NCBI GenBank assembly: GCA_014706295.1
Contig: JACSVZ010000001.1
Coordinates: 81,714,237 to 81,778,236 of the forward strand
DNA length: 64,000 nucleotides
Source of the DNA: Lycocorax pyrrhopterus obiensis
Taxonomy: Eukaryota > Chordata > Aves > Passeriformes > Paradisaeidae
Direction: 5' to 3'
Of this stretch, positions 47,875-60,380 are shown in pieces; within the stretch, counting starts at the first letter, position 1, and every line of letters starts with the position of its first letter. Made by a program: the position numbers and the translations under genes. Under the pieces are notes generated by a model. The model was not told the DNA's origin. It searched no databases and saw only the letters and a list, made by a program, of their open reading frames with translations.

Positions 47875-48339
47875 AAACTCAAGGTTGCTGTCGGTCCTTT
47901 AAGCTTGAACACATGGAGGGTGAAAACATTTGAAATATTTCTTCCCTGGCCATTTTTTTCCCCTACACTCCTCTTCCACCAAATTATTGGAGTGACAGAA
48001 CCATTCAGTTTATTTCATGAAAATAGATATTTCTTTTAAAGAAACAATAAGGTGCATCTTGAGTTCAGAGATGGACTCTGATTTGATATAAAACAACCTA
48101 ATTAATAGAGCTTTGATTGCTACAACAATTTACAGTTAAGATGTATTTTCATTTTTATGTTATTTGATTTTATTTTGAGCAGCAGTAGATTTAAAATCTG
48201 TCTCTTTATTCTTTTCGTATTCTTTCCATTGGTGAAAGATATATTTTTAAAAGACTTTACAGGATTAAGCTTCTTAAGTATCACAAAAGTGAATCTACCA
48301 ACTTCATTGTACTGAAATGTGGCCTTTTTCTTCTGAAAA

Positions 48340-48660
48340 ATCTTAAAATAATTAGGTCAAAGTTTTTATTGTTGGTATTTGTGCTACAGTAATTCATGGC
48401 TGATAATTTAATTGAATTTTCATATGTATGAAGCAGATGTTATAGGTTCTGTGCTACATCACTATGGTAGTGTTAGTCATGCAGATTTATAATAAAGCAA
48501 TCCCTTATTGTTCCTTCCCACATTTATCTACATTTTGTGCTGCAGCTGATTTCACAATTGTCTCATTTAATTATGAACATTGACATCATTTACAGGATTT
48601 ATGCATCTAATTAAGTGGGCTCTAATAGAGAAGTTTCAGAAATAAAGCCAAGAGACTAAT
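48340..48660. promoter_or_regulatory. candidate conserved non-coding element
   Basis: The densest homeodomain-site cluster in the window. It includes TAATTAGG (48349), TAATTTAATTGAA (48404), a CAGCTG E-box (48543-48548), CACAATTG (48553), TTTAATTATG (48566), and TAATTA (48608-48613) overlapping TTAAGTG (48611-48617), an NKX2-type core. There is little low-complexity sequence and no open frame. Conservation is unproven. Confidence 0.35.
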
Positions 48661-49711
48661 ATATGTTTGCTAGTGGTTACATCGGTTTCTATTGTTCCTC
48701 TTCAGCAAGAGGACTGAGGAAAAAAATAAGGTATTTGTCTCCTGATAACAGAAGGAGTCTCAAAATATTTTCAGTCTTTGCAGTCACATTATATATGAAG
48801 GAATATTTTAAAATGTTAATTTTTTTGTTCATAGTAAATACTGAGTAAAAGTAACAGAGCAGAATACAAAAAGAGGAGTGGTAGTGAGAACTGAGAAGCC
48901 ATGGTATAGCGGCAGTCTGTTGACCAAGGTCAACAACAACTGGTAAACTACTTATTAAAGTGTACATTTATTCATTGAATATGACTTTATAAACTGTATG
49001 TGCATGACGCTAATACAAAGCATGAACCTTTTCATTTTCCAGGCAAAGATAAAATGAAAGAGATTTGTTGATTAATGATCCTCTAAACTGGTGGAATGGC
49101 CCAGCAAGGTCAGGAATGAGAAAAAATACAGTTCATTAGTCAGCAAGTTTTCCTCCTCATGGTTTAATTGCTCAAGCTTGCTTATTTATTGGTCAAGACA
49201 AGGGAAATGAACAGGAAAAAGGCCATCTACACGATAGTCCAACTCTGTAACAGGGAGATATGGCTTTCTGCCCTTCAGGAGTTTCCATTTCTGCTCTTCC
49301 CCAAGACATCAAGTGTTGGTGTGGACATGATTCACAGAAATCTGCAAGTAATATTACATTAGCCTCGCCCCCGTCACAGACAGGACAATAACTGTGTTTG
49401 TTCATGTAAATAAATCTGTTTAAGCTTGATGGTCCTTCATGTTTTAAAGCCTGCTGGTGAAGGGACAGCCTACTAAGACCGTAAATGCTTTGTTTGGTCA
49501 TTTATTCAGGACCAGGCTCATCACCAGGAGCCCTTTCTCATTAAAGATGGCAGTGTGCTAATTGAGGTGCCACTGGTGGGAGTAAAGATGTTCTATCTCA
49601 TGGTAATGCCTTGTATCTTAGTAAGTCTTAAGGAATTAACAGGCATTCAAAAAGATTTGAACCTAGAGTAGCTCCCAACTGCTGAGTAATGGTGGTTGGT
49701 GAATCATGAAA
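48661..49711. other. unique non-coding stretch
   Basis: AT-rich unique sequence. No gene, repeat or notable structure was recognised. Confidence 0.5.
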
Positions 49712-49845
49712 CAGCAGAATTCAAAGGGACATCAGTCATCTAGCCTCTCTGCCTCAATTGTTATCCCCCTTTACCTATGATAACCTTCCTCTTCTCTTTC
49801 CTCAGTCAGAAAATTCATCACTCTCTAGGCAATCTGTTTGCATGA
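49712..49845 (-). mobile_element. possible old CR1 3' fragment
   Basis: GAATCATGAAACAGCAGAAT resembles the reverse complement of a CR1 tail. It is followed by 'aaagggacatcagtcatcta' and 'gcctctctgcctca', then 'cactctctaggcaatctgtt', blocks that occur in this order in CR1. Divergence is high and gaps are needed, so this is a tentative call. Confidence 0.4.
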
Positions 49846-49849
49846 AAAA

Positions 49850-52635
49850 TACTTGTGAAATTCTGTGAGTTTAGAATGATTCTGTATTGTATTGACATAA
49901 TCTTGTAATTTTTGTGTCTACTCCCAGAAAACATGAAAAACAATTTATTGCTTTCTTTTACATTTTTGAAGGTATGTCTCCTTTCAGTCTTCTGCATGCT
50001 GAACAGGATTAATTTTTTCTAGTAGAGAATGGAGAGAGATATTCAATACCCATGAACTGAATACCCATGTGTAGGAATTTTCAATTACATAGATGTCATC
50101 TGTCTCCCACAACTTTTCAGTGTAATTGCAATGATCAGTATTTCCTTCTGTTGTGATCTTTTCAACAAAATATTGGTGTTTCTTTTGTTTTCATGAAAGA
50201 TAGAGATCCAGGAGTCATGGGATCATCTGAAACTTTCAACTTTTCTTGGACAAACTTTTCAGAGAACTACAGCAGGATGGGGGAAGAAGGGGAAGTTTCT
50301 TCTGGGTCAGTTTTTTCTTCTTCTCCCTCCTTATCCCTATGAATGACTTTTTTTTTCTCTCTTTCAGCAAAAGCTGTTATTTTGCTTATTTTAGCAATTC
50401 ACATGAAAGAACTTTTGCTAGCATTGTGTTGGCTAGCAGGCCACACAAGAGGTGTGAAAGCTTCCCAGCACCCAAGGTCAAGTAGGAAATGACAACTGTA
50501 CTAGTTGACAAACTGCAGTGTTTTTGAGAAACCCATTGCCTCCAGGAGAACTGTGATATCTTTCTCAGAACGGAGGAAAATCTGATGGCTAGGGTATGGT
50601 ATTTTTCATCTGCATGCCTTCAATTTGAATAAAAACCAGAGGCAGAGGTACTAGCTTTCATTCCTCATAATATTGTCACTCCTATCAGCAAGCTGGGCTG
50701 ATAATACATTGAAAAACTGTAGCTGGGTGGCCATTACATTTAATCCTCCAGCAGTTATTCTTGCCCTGTTGTTTCTCATCCTCACAAAGACTGCCTTGCA
50801 AATATCCCATGGTTTATCCACTGCCACCGAGCACATATTTCTGGTGGAGCTCTCGTGTAACGACACGGAAGGCAGATCAGGCTAGCTGTAAAACAAAAAA
50901 TGGATCAGGCTGTGTGAGAACCACAAGGTGACTTTACAACAAGAACTCTATCACAGAAGGAGAGGTGTGACTAGAATTAATCAGAAGACAACTGTGGCAA
51001 CAAGCTGCCAAATGACAGGATGGAGTCATCTGTCTGAAAATATCTTAATGTCTGCCACTTAAGCATACACAAGTGCTTGAATAGGTAATTTATTAGAACG
51101 TTAGTGTATTGCACTTCTTGTTTCTCCACGCATTAGAGGAGAAGGCATGTTTCATCTTAATATGCTGAATGTGTTTTTCTTCTGTCCACAATCCACAGTT
51201 AAGTGATTAAATTTTCATGTCTGACTTCTATTTCTTCCATGGACCCAGAAATATTACATCTGTAATGGTCTGATGAAAAATCCTTTAGAAGTCAGTGAAG
51301 TCTTCCACTGATATTAATGGCCTTTAAACCACACTTTAAGTCAAAGTTTTAAAGTGAAGAACTGAGTTGGTAGCCTCTGTATTTCTACAGATTAGTTTCT
51401 TGATGACACTGAGCTACATTTTTAAGAATTGAATATTCACTTTACCATGAAAAACAGCTAATTGCTCTTCTATGTACAATGTCTGAAAATGAGCACACTC
51501 TTTTCTGAAAACACAGTGGACAGCTTTTTTCTCTTTTCTTAATGTGTTTCCATTGTGTTAAACCAAAATAAAAATCATTCTATTGCTGCAAGATATTCAT
51601 ATTGTCATCAGCTGTGTATCTGTCAACCTTGAATATTCTTGTAGGGGATAGTGAGAGTGGGGAATGAACTCATCTGAATTCAGCAGGAAATTAAGAGTGT
51701 ACTTGCAAAATAAAGAGAGCTACAAATAGAAATGCTTTCAAAGACAGAATTCATGGAGAAAATGTCTAAAAGTACAGAATAAAGAAAGAGTTTACTGGTC
51801 CTAAGCTAAGGGACCATGCCCAAAGTAAGATGAGAGGGCATAGGTGGGATGTGAGGACTTCGCTTTCTCATGGGATCTAACAATTACTATGCGAGGGATG
51901 CATGAGGTCACCTTCCTGCATGCTCTACTGTGCTCTGGTTTTGGAAATGTGTGAATTGCCTGCAACTGTCAATCTAACAGAGGCTTTTGCATTCCCCTTC
52001 TCTGTCTTTTGTGAATGCCTATGAATTCTAGGACTTCTGTTCTTTTGTACATTTTGTCTTGTCTCTCTGGAAAGGGAATAGAGGAGGAAAAAGGTGCTTG
52101 AAATATACTTAAAAGAAACTGGTTTGATAGAGTAGCTGAGAACAGGTGCCCCTGATGCACATCACAGACTCTCAGGTGCTAGTGTTGGTATGTAGCAGTG
52201 ATAGCAAGAAAGCAGTTCAAAGCTTTTTGAGCTTCCTTCCTCCATCTGTATTTATACCCATGGATATTCTCATTCTGCTGAGAGAACTGTATTTAGAGAG
52301 ACGATTTTCACACCTGCAATTACCACTCATTGTTCCCACCTTGGAATAGAAGTGCGAACATGCGAGGACATAGAATATATCTGATTTTTTCAGGGGTCTA
52401 ATGAACCTTTTGGAAACATTTCCAAGCATATTCATATCCTTCACACAATGCTTACAATGTATACAGCAGGCAAAGGAATGTTCCAGAAGAAAGTTGTATC
52501 CCCCATTTCTATCTAAACACGGCAGTATCTCCATGCAAAACTATTTTGTGCATGATTACTATCTTGTCTGAAAAGCAGTTTTTCTTCCTGAAACAGATCC
52601 CAATATCCTGCTGCCCTTCCAGCCTTCCTCCATCA
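49850..52635. other. unique non-coding stretch
   Basis: AT-rich unique sequence without a supportable gene. A minus-strand 105-codon frame at 52217-52534 has no domain. No interspersed repeats recognised. Confidence 0.5.
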
Positions 52636-52639
52636 AAAG

Positions 52640-53110
52640 CAGGCAGACAAGGTAAAAACCAAGCTACAAGAGGAAGCAAACCAGTCCCTTGTTAATTAGA
52701 CACAAGGCTTTCCACAGTGCCCCACATGCTTCTGCAGTGTTGAGTTCAATCATCTCGAATCTCTAAAAGCAAATGCAGGTGAGCAGCACATCCGTAATTC
52801 TGCCATCTCTGAGTGGGGTGCTGCGCCTTTACCACACATGCGTGCTCCCTGTCTTGGAAATGAATCGAGTGGGAAATGCCTGATCTAACATACTTTCCGT
52901 GCTCTGAAAAAGCCACGCATCTGCTAATATTTATGGTTCTTCACTTTCATTTGCAATCCCCTCACCTTTCATATACAATGCCATCTAACACCGCTCTTTC
53001 ATTTCCAAGGATAAAAATCCACAGATTTCACTTATCTCACATTTAATGGATTATAATCCCCAAGACAAAAAGAGAAATTATGCTAAGCTCCTGGCACAAT
53101 CTATTCAGCA
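52640..53110. promoter_or_regulatory. candidate conserved non-coding element
   Basis: A less AT-extreme block with TTGTTAATTAGACA (52689-52702), several isolated CpGs (for example near 52792, 52824 and 52839), and runs such as CTAATATTTATGG near 52924. Repeat-free. The enhancer-like reading is a motif judgement. Confidence 0.25.
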
Positions 53111-53559
53111 CACTTCTGAAATGAGGCACCACAGCCCCTGCTGAGGTGCATTTGCAGCTCTTCCTTTCTCCACACACACAGAGGATGCCTGAAGCACTTC
53201 ACATCACAATCACAGCTTTCCTGATTGCTCCATTTCATCTTCAGCCCTTCAGGACACTTAAAGCTAATAAACTGGGTGCAGCTAAACTACTGGCAGGTGC
53301 TTCTTCCTTTCTATCATTTCAGTCAGGGTCAGCAGAGTTAAAGTTGTTTGGGTAAACTATGTATATGTATGGCTTATCTCTGTTATATTCTGGTTTTCAG
53401 AGGTCTGAGATTTAGGAGTTACAGAAAATACTGTCAATAGCTGCAAATACCTCTGGACTTTGAAGAAGTGTATGTCCTGATGGCTTTGAGTATTTTTACA
53501 AGAAAAGGAAACTCCTCCCTAAGTATACATCCTGGGCATATTTTGGATTCCAACAGCTA

Positions 53560-53695
53560 GAAGTGAAGGTGTTTGTGGGAGAGTAGTGGGTGGCATCCCT
53601 GTCCATGGTAGGGAGGTTGGAATTAGATGATCTTTAAGGGCTCTATGAACTAAAATCTTGTTATGATTCCATGAATTATGATTCTACAATTCTAT
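53560..53695 (+). mobile_element. CR1 LINE 3' end, short
   Basis: Only the last ~135 bp of a CR1 remain: 'tagaagtgaaggtgtttgtg', 'catccctgtccatggtaggg', 'ttggaattagatgatcttta', then a tail of ATGATTCCATGAATTATGATTCTACAATTC type. The 3' end is at the high coordinate. This is a severe 5' truncation of the usual CR1 kind, with no coding sequence. Confidence 0.88.
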
Positions 53696-53699
53696 TTTT

Positions 53700-55570
53700 C
53701 TTCCCTGTCTGAGCTATAGTTGATGTCTGCATGAGAAACAACATGATTCTTGTGTAAGGTTCTTGTCTTGCAGCTATTGTATGTAAAGAGGGAAAATACC
53801 TTCAAGCTCTTGACCTTCAAATACCAGTTCCAGGAACCATGTTCTCACATTTCAGACTCTGAGAGTCACTTCAAAGTGCTGAACGTGTCTTTCAACAAGA
53901 TGTGCACAGCCTGGATTTCCTTGTACTTTATTGGACGTTAAGGAGCCTTTGCAACTTCCAGGAGTGCCTGCAGCAGTGCTGGCCACCGGTGAAATTTCTG
54001 TGTCAGGCATGATCCCAGGTGAAGCACTGCTTTTTGTGGTGCTATGTACTGCTCCTGCACAAAGTTGTTCCATGTCACTGCCCGTGGCCTCAGCATGCAG
54101 CCTCCTCCTTTGCCATTAGGAAAGCACAGAGGATGTATTTGTTAGAGGGGTTACAATCACAACTATCCCTTTAAGGAAGTGGGACATAACCTGTCCTTAT
54201 TCAGTTAAATATGTAACTTATTTTATCACATTTTCACACGAATGAGCTAAGTATTTGAGGCCTCTCCTCTTATACCACAGGGAAATCCTATGAAGCTTGT
54301 CTAAAGACAAACAACCTTTTCTGCAAACCTTCTTTTTTGGTGAAGAGTTGTTTTTTGATTAACAGATGTTCTTAACCTGTAATCAGAGAGTTCTTAATAG
54401 AGCTGTGCTGAGCAGTACCCAGGAGCTGAATATTTTTTGCATATGCTTTTCAAATCCAGAATATACCGGTACTGGTTCTGCTGTGTCCAAGACTGATCTC
54501 CCCTTTCATTCAAGGCATTCTCAAAGCCAGGAAGATGGGCCATGTCATATTTTCTTATGTACCTCAGTATATTTTCTATGGAATTACAATCTGTTCTATT
54601 TAACATTTACCAATCTTCCTCTGTATGTTTTGAAGTGAAGAACATTTACCTGACCTGCATCTGGAAATGGAGCTGTACCTCTTCGGACAAATTAAGGATA
54701 TCGTACTACCTGACTGCCAGGAACCACTGTACTCCCACATATCACTTATATGATGGCTGTCTGAAATCATATACAATGACCTAATTCTTTATTTAATAGG
54801 AATTTTCCTATGGATTTAGCTGCTGCAGTAATTTTTTTTTTTTGTTGGGAAATGAATTCTGCCAATATAAGCAAAATCCTGTCAGTAATGTTCCTTTAGT
54901 CCATATGAAGCAGAACCGTAAAGACCTCAATTTCTAACAGTAGCCACCGAGACTCTGGCTTTTGCTACAGCTCTGCTGGACCACTTTTCCAGTCCTTTTC
55001 ACTAATCTTTCATATTCCTGTCCTGTGTGCTTGCAAAACGCTGTTGCAGCTAATTTTGTGTGAGTGGTAATTCCCACGATTCCCATCTCACCCCTACACT
55101 TCTGCAATTACTCTTACTCCTTCACTACAGAGAATTATTCCCACATTTTCATATTATTTTTGAAACATTCTGCACACACAACTCTGCTAATGCCTGCAGA
55201 TTTAAGACCTGTTCCAGCTTGCTGTACTTGTCCTGCCCTTGATTTACTATTTGAAATGGTAAATGTGGAGCATTTATGTAACACTTTGCCTATGGAGGCT
55301 CCACGGTGCAGAACAAAGGTGGCAGGTAACACTATCCCTGTTTTACAAGTGCTAAAATCTGACATAACAGTGTTTTCAGCTGATTCATGCAGTCCTAAAA
55401 TTAGGAGAGGAACTCACTGTAGTTGTGCTTCAGCAAAGTAGTGTTGAATTAAGCATTTATAAAGCACCAGCCCTGTGATACCTCTTCTCACTGACACAGG
55501 GCTGAAGAACAGCAGTATTGAAATGGGGGGGAAAAAGTGCCAGAACAAACATGCATTTCCGAGTGTAAGT
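53700..55570. other. unique non-coding stretch
   Basis: No supportable gene or repeat beyond a T run near 54832-54843. A 125-codon plus-strand frame (55064-55441) has no domain and is probably chance. Confidence 0.5.
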
Positions 55571-55573
55571 ATA

Positions 55574-55757
55574 AACTGGGAGAGGAGTGCCTGGAGAGCA
55601 GCTCTGTAGGGAGGAATCTGGAGTGCTGGTCAGCAGCAGCTCAGTGTCAGCCAACAGTGTGCCCTGGCAGCCAGGAGGGCAAACCACATCCTGGGGTGCA
55701 TCAAACAGAGCATCACCAGCCGGTCAGAAGAGGTGAGTGTCCTGCTGTATTCAGACA
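55574..55757 (+). mobile_element. CR1 LINE internal fragment (no 3' end)
   Basis: Plus-strand CR1 from the ORF2 C-terminal region: 'gggagaggagtgcctggaga', 'agtgtgccctggcagccagg', 'cacatcctggggtgcatcaa', 'catcaccagccggtcagaag', ending near 'ctgctgtattcag'. The remaining ORF2 end, 3' UTR and tail that normally follow are missing, so the copy lost its 3' part after insertion or lies beside a deletion. It belongs to a different subfamily from the 44395 copy, judging by the block wording. Confidence 0.88.
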
Positions 55758-55759
55758 GG

Positions 55760-57066
55760 TGTTTCACATACCTTTCCCCTGCCCTTTGACACCCCTGGTA
55801 TGTATATTGAGGCCTTAAGCCAGCCTAAAGCAGTGTAACTCCATGAAAACCAACAGAATGACACCACTTAGAGCCAGCTGACAGCCTCAATCATAAACGA
55901 CCATCTCCCTCTGTGAAGAGACAGTCAAGCTTGCTTTTTAAGACGCAGATGGGGTATCGATTGAAGAGGAGTTGAAGACCACCAGGATAGTTTTGTTTCC
56001 GGTGTAAGCATCAGTCTTCATTGTAGATTAAAAGTACTGTGTCCATGCAATGGCTCCATTTCTCTCATCATTTATTTTAATCACGGCTGACTTTCTGTTT
56101 TGCCTCCAGTCACTTTGCTGTGACAACAATGATTAATAAGGATAATTCAGAAAGATATTCATGGACAAAGTAGGATTTAATATCTTGGCAACAAACATAT
56201 AACTTACCTTATAAAGGGAGAGGTCTAAACTTAAAATAATTTTTCAAAAATATCATCAATTCTGTAAGCCATGCTGGACTTATATGCGACAAGCACACTG
56301 TAAGCCAGTCATGCTAGGGAATCGTTATATAGCTTGCACCAAATAATTAGAGAGACATAGGAGACAAAATTAAAAATGTGAAGGGATTTCATTTTGGTTA
56401 ATCACAGGTTATTTTCAAGTCTGAGTCCATTCTGCAATTCCATGTGCAACTCCTGTAAAACCACATTCAACTTGGAAATGAGGCATAAACAGAGGATTTT
56501 CAAAAAAATTATTAACAGCCATGGATTGGAACCCAAAAATCTTTTTCACATTTTATATGCCACCGGGTGTTACAAAGAATAGCCACAACCTGCTTTTCAT
56601 TTCAAGAAACAGATGCAAACCATGGATTGCAAAGGCCTTGCTCTATTTTGTTTCAGAATTTATTATCTCACTGCCTGAGACTTTTGCAGTTAAGATGCAA
56701 ATGATATACTTCCTATTCCACACAAGACTAAATTTTTAGTCACATTCCAGTTCTGGTAGTGCAAACACGTCAGCCTTGTCTTTTGTTGGCAAATGGATGT
56801 TTGTATTTTCTAAAGAGTTTGTGGGAATAATACAGCCAGTATTAAAGACTGTCACACAGAGTTTGATCAAAATGTCCAAACCCATCATCAGATTTCTAAA
56901 GCTCTACACAAATAGAACTAAATTAATTTTCAGGGACACTAGAACCCTGTCACTGCCCTTGACCTTAGCAGTTCTGGGCTAGTCCAGGACTGGGAGAATG
57001 AAGATACCTTTATTTGTCTGCTAGATATTAATTTAACACCTTAACCTATTTGATCTGTCTCACCAG
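55760..57066. other. unique non-coding stretch
   Basis: AT-rich unique sequence. The segment around 56100-56220 (GACAACAATGATTAATAAGG near 56121) has SOX and homeodomain-type cores but I would not delimit it. No gene seen. Confidence 0.45.
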
Positions 57067-57136
57067 GTAAAGCATGGTGGAGAAAACTGCTGGGTGTGGA
57101 GGCATATTGCTCTGGATCAGTTCCCATTTACAGAAG
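57067..57136 (+). other. candidate small exon
   Basis: A branch-point-like CCTTAAC (57039-57045), a short pyrimidine-rich tract and CAG at 57064-57066 precede a 70-bp interval that ends AAG|GTAGGT. Two of the three frames are open. The frame-1 peptide includes HGGENCWVWRHIALDQFPFT, which I do not recognise. Small chance exons of this kind are expected in 64 kb. Confidence 0.1.
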
Positions 57137-57139
57137 GTA

Positions 57140-60100
57140 GGTGCTCAAGCCACCAGGAGAGGGTGAAGGCAGCTATCTTACGGGAATGGTTCCCGGGCAG
57201 TTTAACATCTAGGACATACGTGGGATTTCAGTAAAAGAGATGGGGTGAAAAGCCCATGTGTACACCAGGGAACAGTCTAATGGTTTATTAGCAAAGATGA
57301 CTTTGATTCAGGGTACAAGAACATTCCTGGACATATTTGGATTTATTACCATAGGTACAATGTTTTGTGTCAAAATTTTGCTTACACTTCTTAGGTGAGT
57401 CAAGTATAAGGTAATACATTGAGGTAATCCTGTGGTTTTTACTCTGTTGAGAAACTTAGCTTTCCAGGAAGGTAATTTTTAGAAAATTAAATCCATCTGG
57501 GTACTTCAGGGTTCTCAGCTACCCATTGGTCTACACATCTACCATGTCTGTGAAGGACCTTGCTTCACTCCATGTGATACACAAGAGGAAGCACTTGTTC
57601 AGGAATAAATCATGAAAATGGTGAGCTTAGCACAAAAGCTGCATGAACTTAGCAGAAAAGCATAAGGATTTATGTTGAATCTGTTGAGTGATATTTCCCA
57701 TACTACAAAAGAAACTATCAGACATCTCATTCCCTTGTCTCCTCCTCCTTTTCGAACACAATTATGGGCTTCTGGTGTTTGGTGTGGGCCCTGCTATTTG
57801 TCGTCTCACACTTTACTGAGTGCCTTTTACTTGTGGGCTGGCAGTGAAAGCAGAGCCTTTGCAGGGAGAGCTGTTGGCTCTGGGATCCCAAGATGGTGTG
57901 GCAAGGGCAGTTTCTTACCTTGACTATAGCTGAACAAGGGTGTGATGGAGTTGCAAGGCAGTAGCTTTAAAAGAAAGCTCTCTTTTATTTTTCTTTTTTA
58001 TTATTTTCTCTCAAAGGTAAAATTGGGGAATCGCTGTGAATCTGTAGCAAAGAGAGCAAGCTAATATTCAGGAGCATTTATTTGGAAAGCCCATGTTTTA
58101 TATTCTCTCTTCTAAGGCTGAAGTCAAGCCTCATACCATAAACATCTGCTCATCTTGCCCAGGGTGAGGGAGGTAAAAGTCAAGATTGCACTCCTTCCCC
58201 GCCCCTTCTCTCCAGAGCTGGAGTGGGAAAACTGTGGCTCGTTTATTCTCAGCCCACAATGTAATGCTAACAACAAAGTTTGCATAAGAGCAGTAAGCAA
58301 TGCTTGGTGTTAGTACATGTCATTGTACATGTGAGTTGAAATCCATTGCCACCTCAGATTTGAATTACTCCAAGTGAATTCCTCCCTTTTTTTAAAGATA
58401 TATGAATTTTCCACATTTTATTATCAAGTCAGAAACATGCCTATACTGCCTGAGAACTGTTCAGTACCTGTTCACCCAATAGCCACACAAGTTATTGGGT
58501 GCCCCATCTGAGAAAGACCATGGTAAAACACATTCCACAGTGCTCCAAAGAGGGCAAGCACACTTATCTAAAGTGGATCAAGAGAACACACACATCTATA
58601 CCACATGTTCTTTTTAATTAACAAACACTTTACCAGCACAGTAACTTGTATTCACAAGATGCGTCTGAATGGAAATCTGACTTTAGACTTCTTGAAAACT
58701 GCTCTAATGAGAAATTAAAGCTACTGAATGATCTTATCAGAAAGGATTCTGAACACTCTCCTTGGATTGAGAAACAAAATCCCTGAATGCCCTTTTGTGC
58801 TCAGAGTCACTGAATGTTACTGGCTTCTTCAAGGAATGTTTTTAGCTGGCTATTAAATGAGATTGGAACCAATCAGACAATCTCTCACTGATGATTTCTG
58901 GAATAAAGCATGAAAAGAACTAGATAATTTGATCCCACATTTCCTTTCCTGGTTCTTTCGTTTTGTTTAGCTCTTGTGACTGATTAAACAGCATTCAAAT
59001 GCCAAGAAAGGGAAGGAAGGTGGGATGTGTTTTGAAGGCCTTAGCCAAAAATAAAGTTCATTAAGTTTCTTTGCAAAAACAGCTGAAGACCTCATAGAGA
59101 AACATCTCTGTATGTTTTTGAAATGTGGCTCCTTGGGAAAAAGAAAGCTCTATTTCCTTGGGCATGGCCAGCTAGGGCATAGACAGAGGATTATCACAGG
59201 AGCACTTAGGAGCATAGCTTTCAGGGATTGTGTCTGTTGAATTTTCTAAAAAATCTTCCTATTCCAGATAAGGAAAAAATATTTGTCAGTTTTTCCAAAT
59301 ATGAACTAAATAAGAGAACTGTAAAGAACATGCAGAGTTACTTTCTTTCTCTGAGACAAATTTCTGAAGTGGTAAAGCATGAGTACGTCAGAAGCTCTGT
59401 TAAATATGACTTACCAAGGGTTAATAGACCAGGTTCAAAAGAACACATGTGCAGAAGAAGTCAGAATTTGGATCTGTGGAGCTTGCCACAAGCTCCACCA
59501 GGGCTGAGATTTAGCTGGCCTCTAAAATGTTTGGGAGTGTTAGTGCAAGCCTATGAATCCTGAGCTGCAGATTTTTGCTGGCTTTGTAACAATCAGGAGG
59601 TATTTCTTCAGGCTAAACAGATGACTTACAGACCTCTTAGAAGTACCATAAAAACGAATATTAGGAAATAATACACTCCACACTATGTTGGTTTTGTGTA
59701 ACACATTGCATAATGTTTCTATGCACAGTACACTTCCTTTGTTGTGTGAAATATTCACAAGCTTTCTCAGAGAGATATAATTTTTCTACTGTGGCATCAG
59801 CTGTGTAATCAATGTTTTATTGGCCAACAAGATTGAAATGCAGCTCGTTCAATATTATTATGTGATTGAGGTTAGAAATCCCTCCCCCACCTCCAAAATA
59901 AAGTATTAGATAACCTTTATTTAACATTCTAGTGGGTAATTCATTTCAACTGAATACTTACAACTGATACTCACAGACAGGATATTTTTATAGCTCTGGA
60001 GGCTGGGACGGTGGCACTGCACATATGTTTAATTCCTTACCATCACGATGATCAGCAATGTTTGTTTGTGAAAGGCAGGTGGAATGAAGCTTGCAATGGT

Positions 60101-60292
60101 AGAGATCTGGCAGCAGTGACAAATTGTGTACAGTTTCCACTTCCTTTCAACAACAAGACCCTGGGAAAAACCTGCAAAAACATTGGATCACTTTGTTTCA
60201 GTTTTGGATGTCTGCTCTGAATAAATCTCTGTCATCATCAGCTTCCCTTAGTCAGTGGCATTAATGACTTAGGCATTTAAGAGCACAAACTG
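57140..60292. other. unique non-coding stretch
   Basis: No supportable gene or interspersed repeat. The segment 58220-58400 is AT-rich and motif-bearing (ACAACAAAGTTTGCATAAG near 58270, OCT/SOX-like), resembling the candidate conserved blocks. A 111-codon plus-strand frame at 59228-59563 starts at TTG and has no domain. Confidence 0.45.
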
Positions 60293-60380
60293 GATGTCTC
60301 CTTTTAGGTGTCCCATCTTAGATGTCTCCTTTTAGGTGTCCCATCTTAGATGCCTCATTTTAGGTGTCCCATCTTAGATG
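60293..60380. repeat. 28-bp minisatellite, three copies
   Basis: Units at 60293-60320, 60321-60348 and 60349-60376, plus the start of a fourth. The first two copies are identical. The third differs at two positions. The unit contains TTTTAGGTGTCCCATCTTAG. There is no known family. Confidence 0.97.

Noticed and set aside
50673..50885. 70-codon plus-strand frame with a hydrophobic central segment
   Set aside because: It begins at a TTG, not an ATG, and has no splice or promoter support. The hydrophobic run is short and probably chance.
59228..59563. 111-codon Lys-rich plus-strand frame
   Set aside because: It starts at TTG. Lys richness follows from local A richness. No domain recognised.
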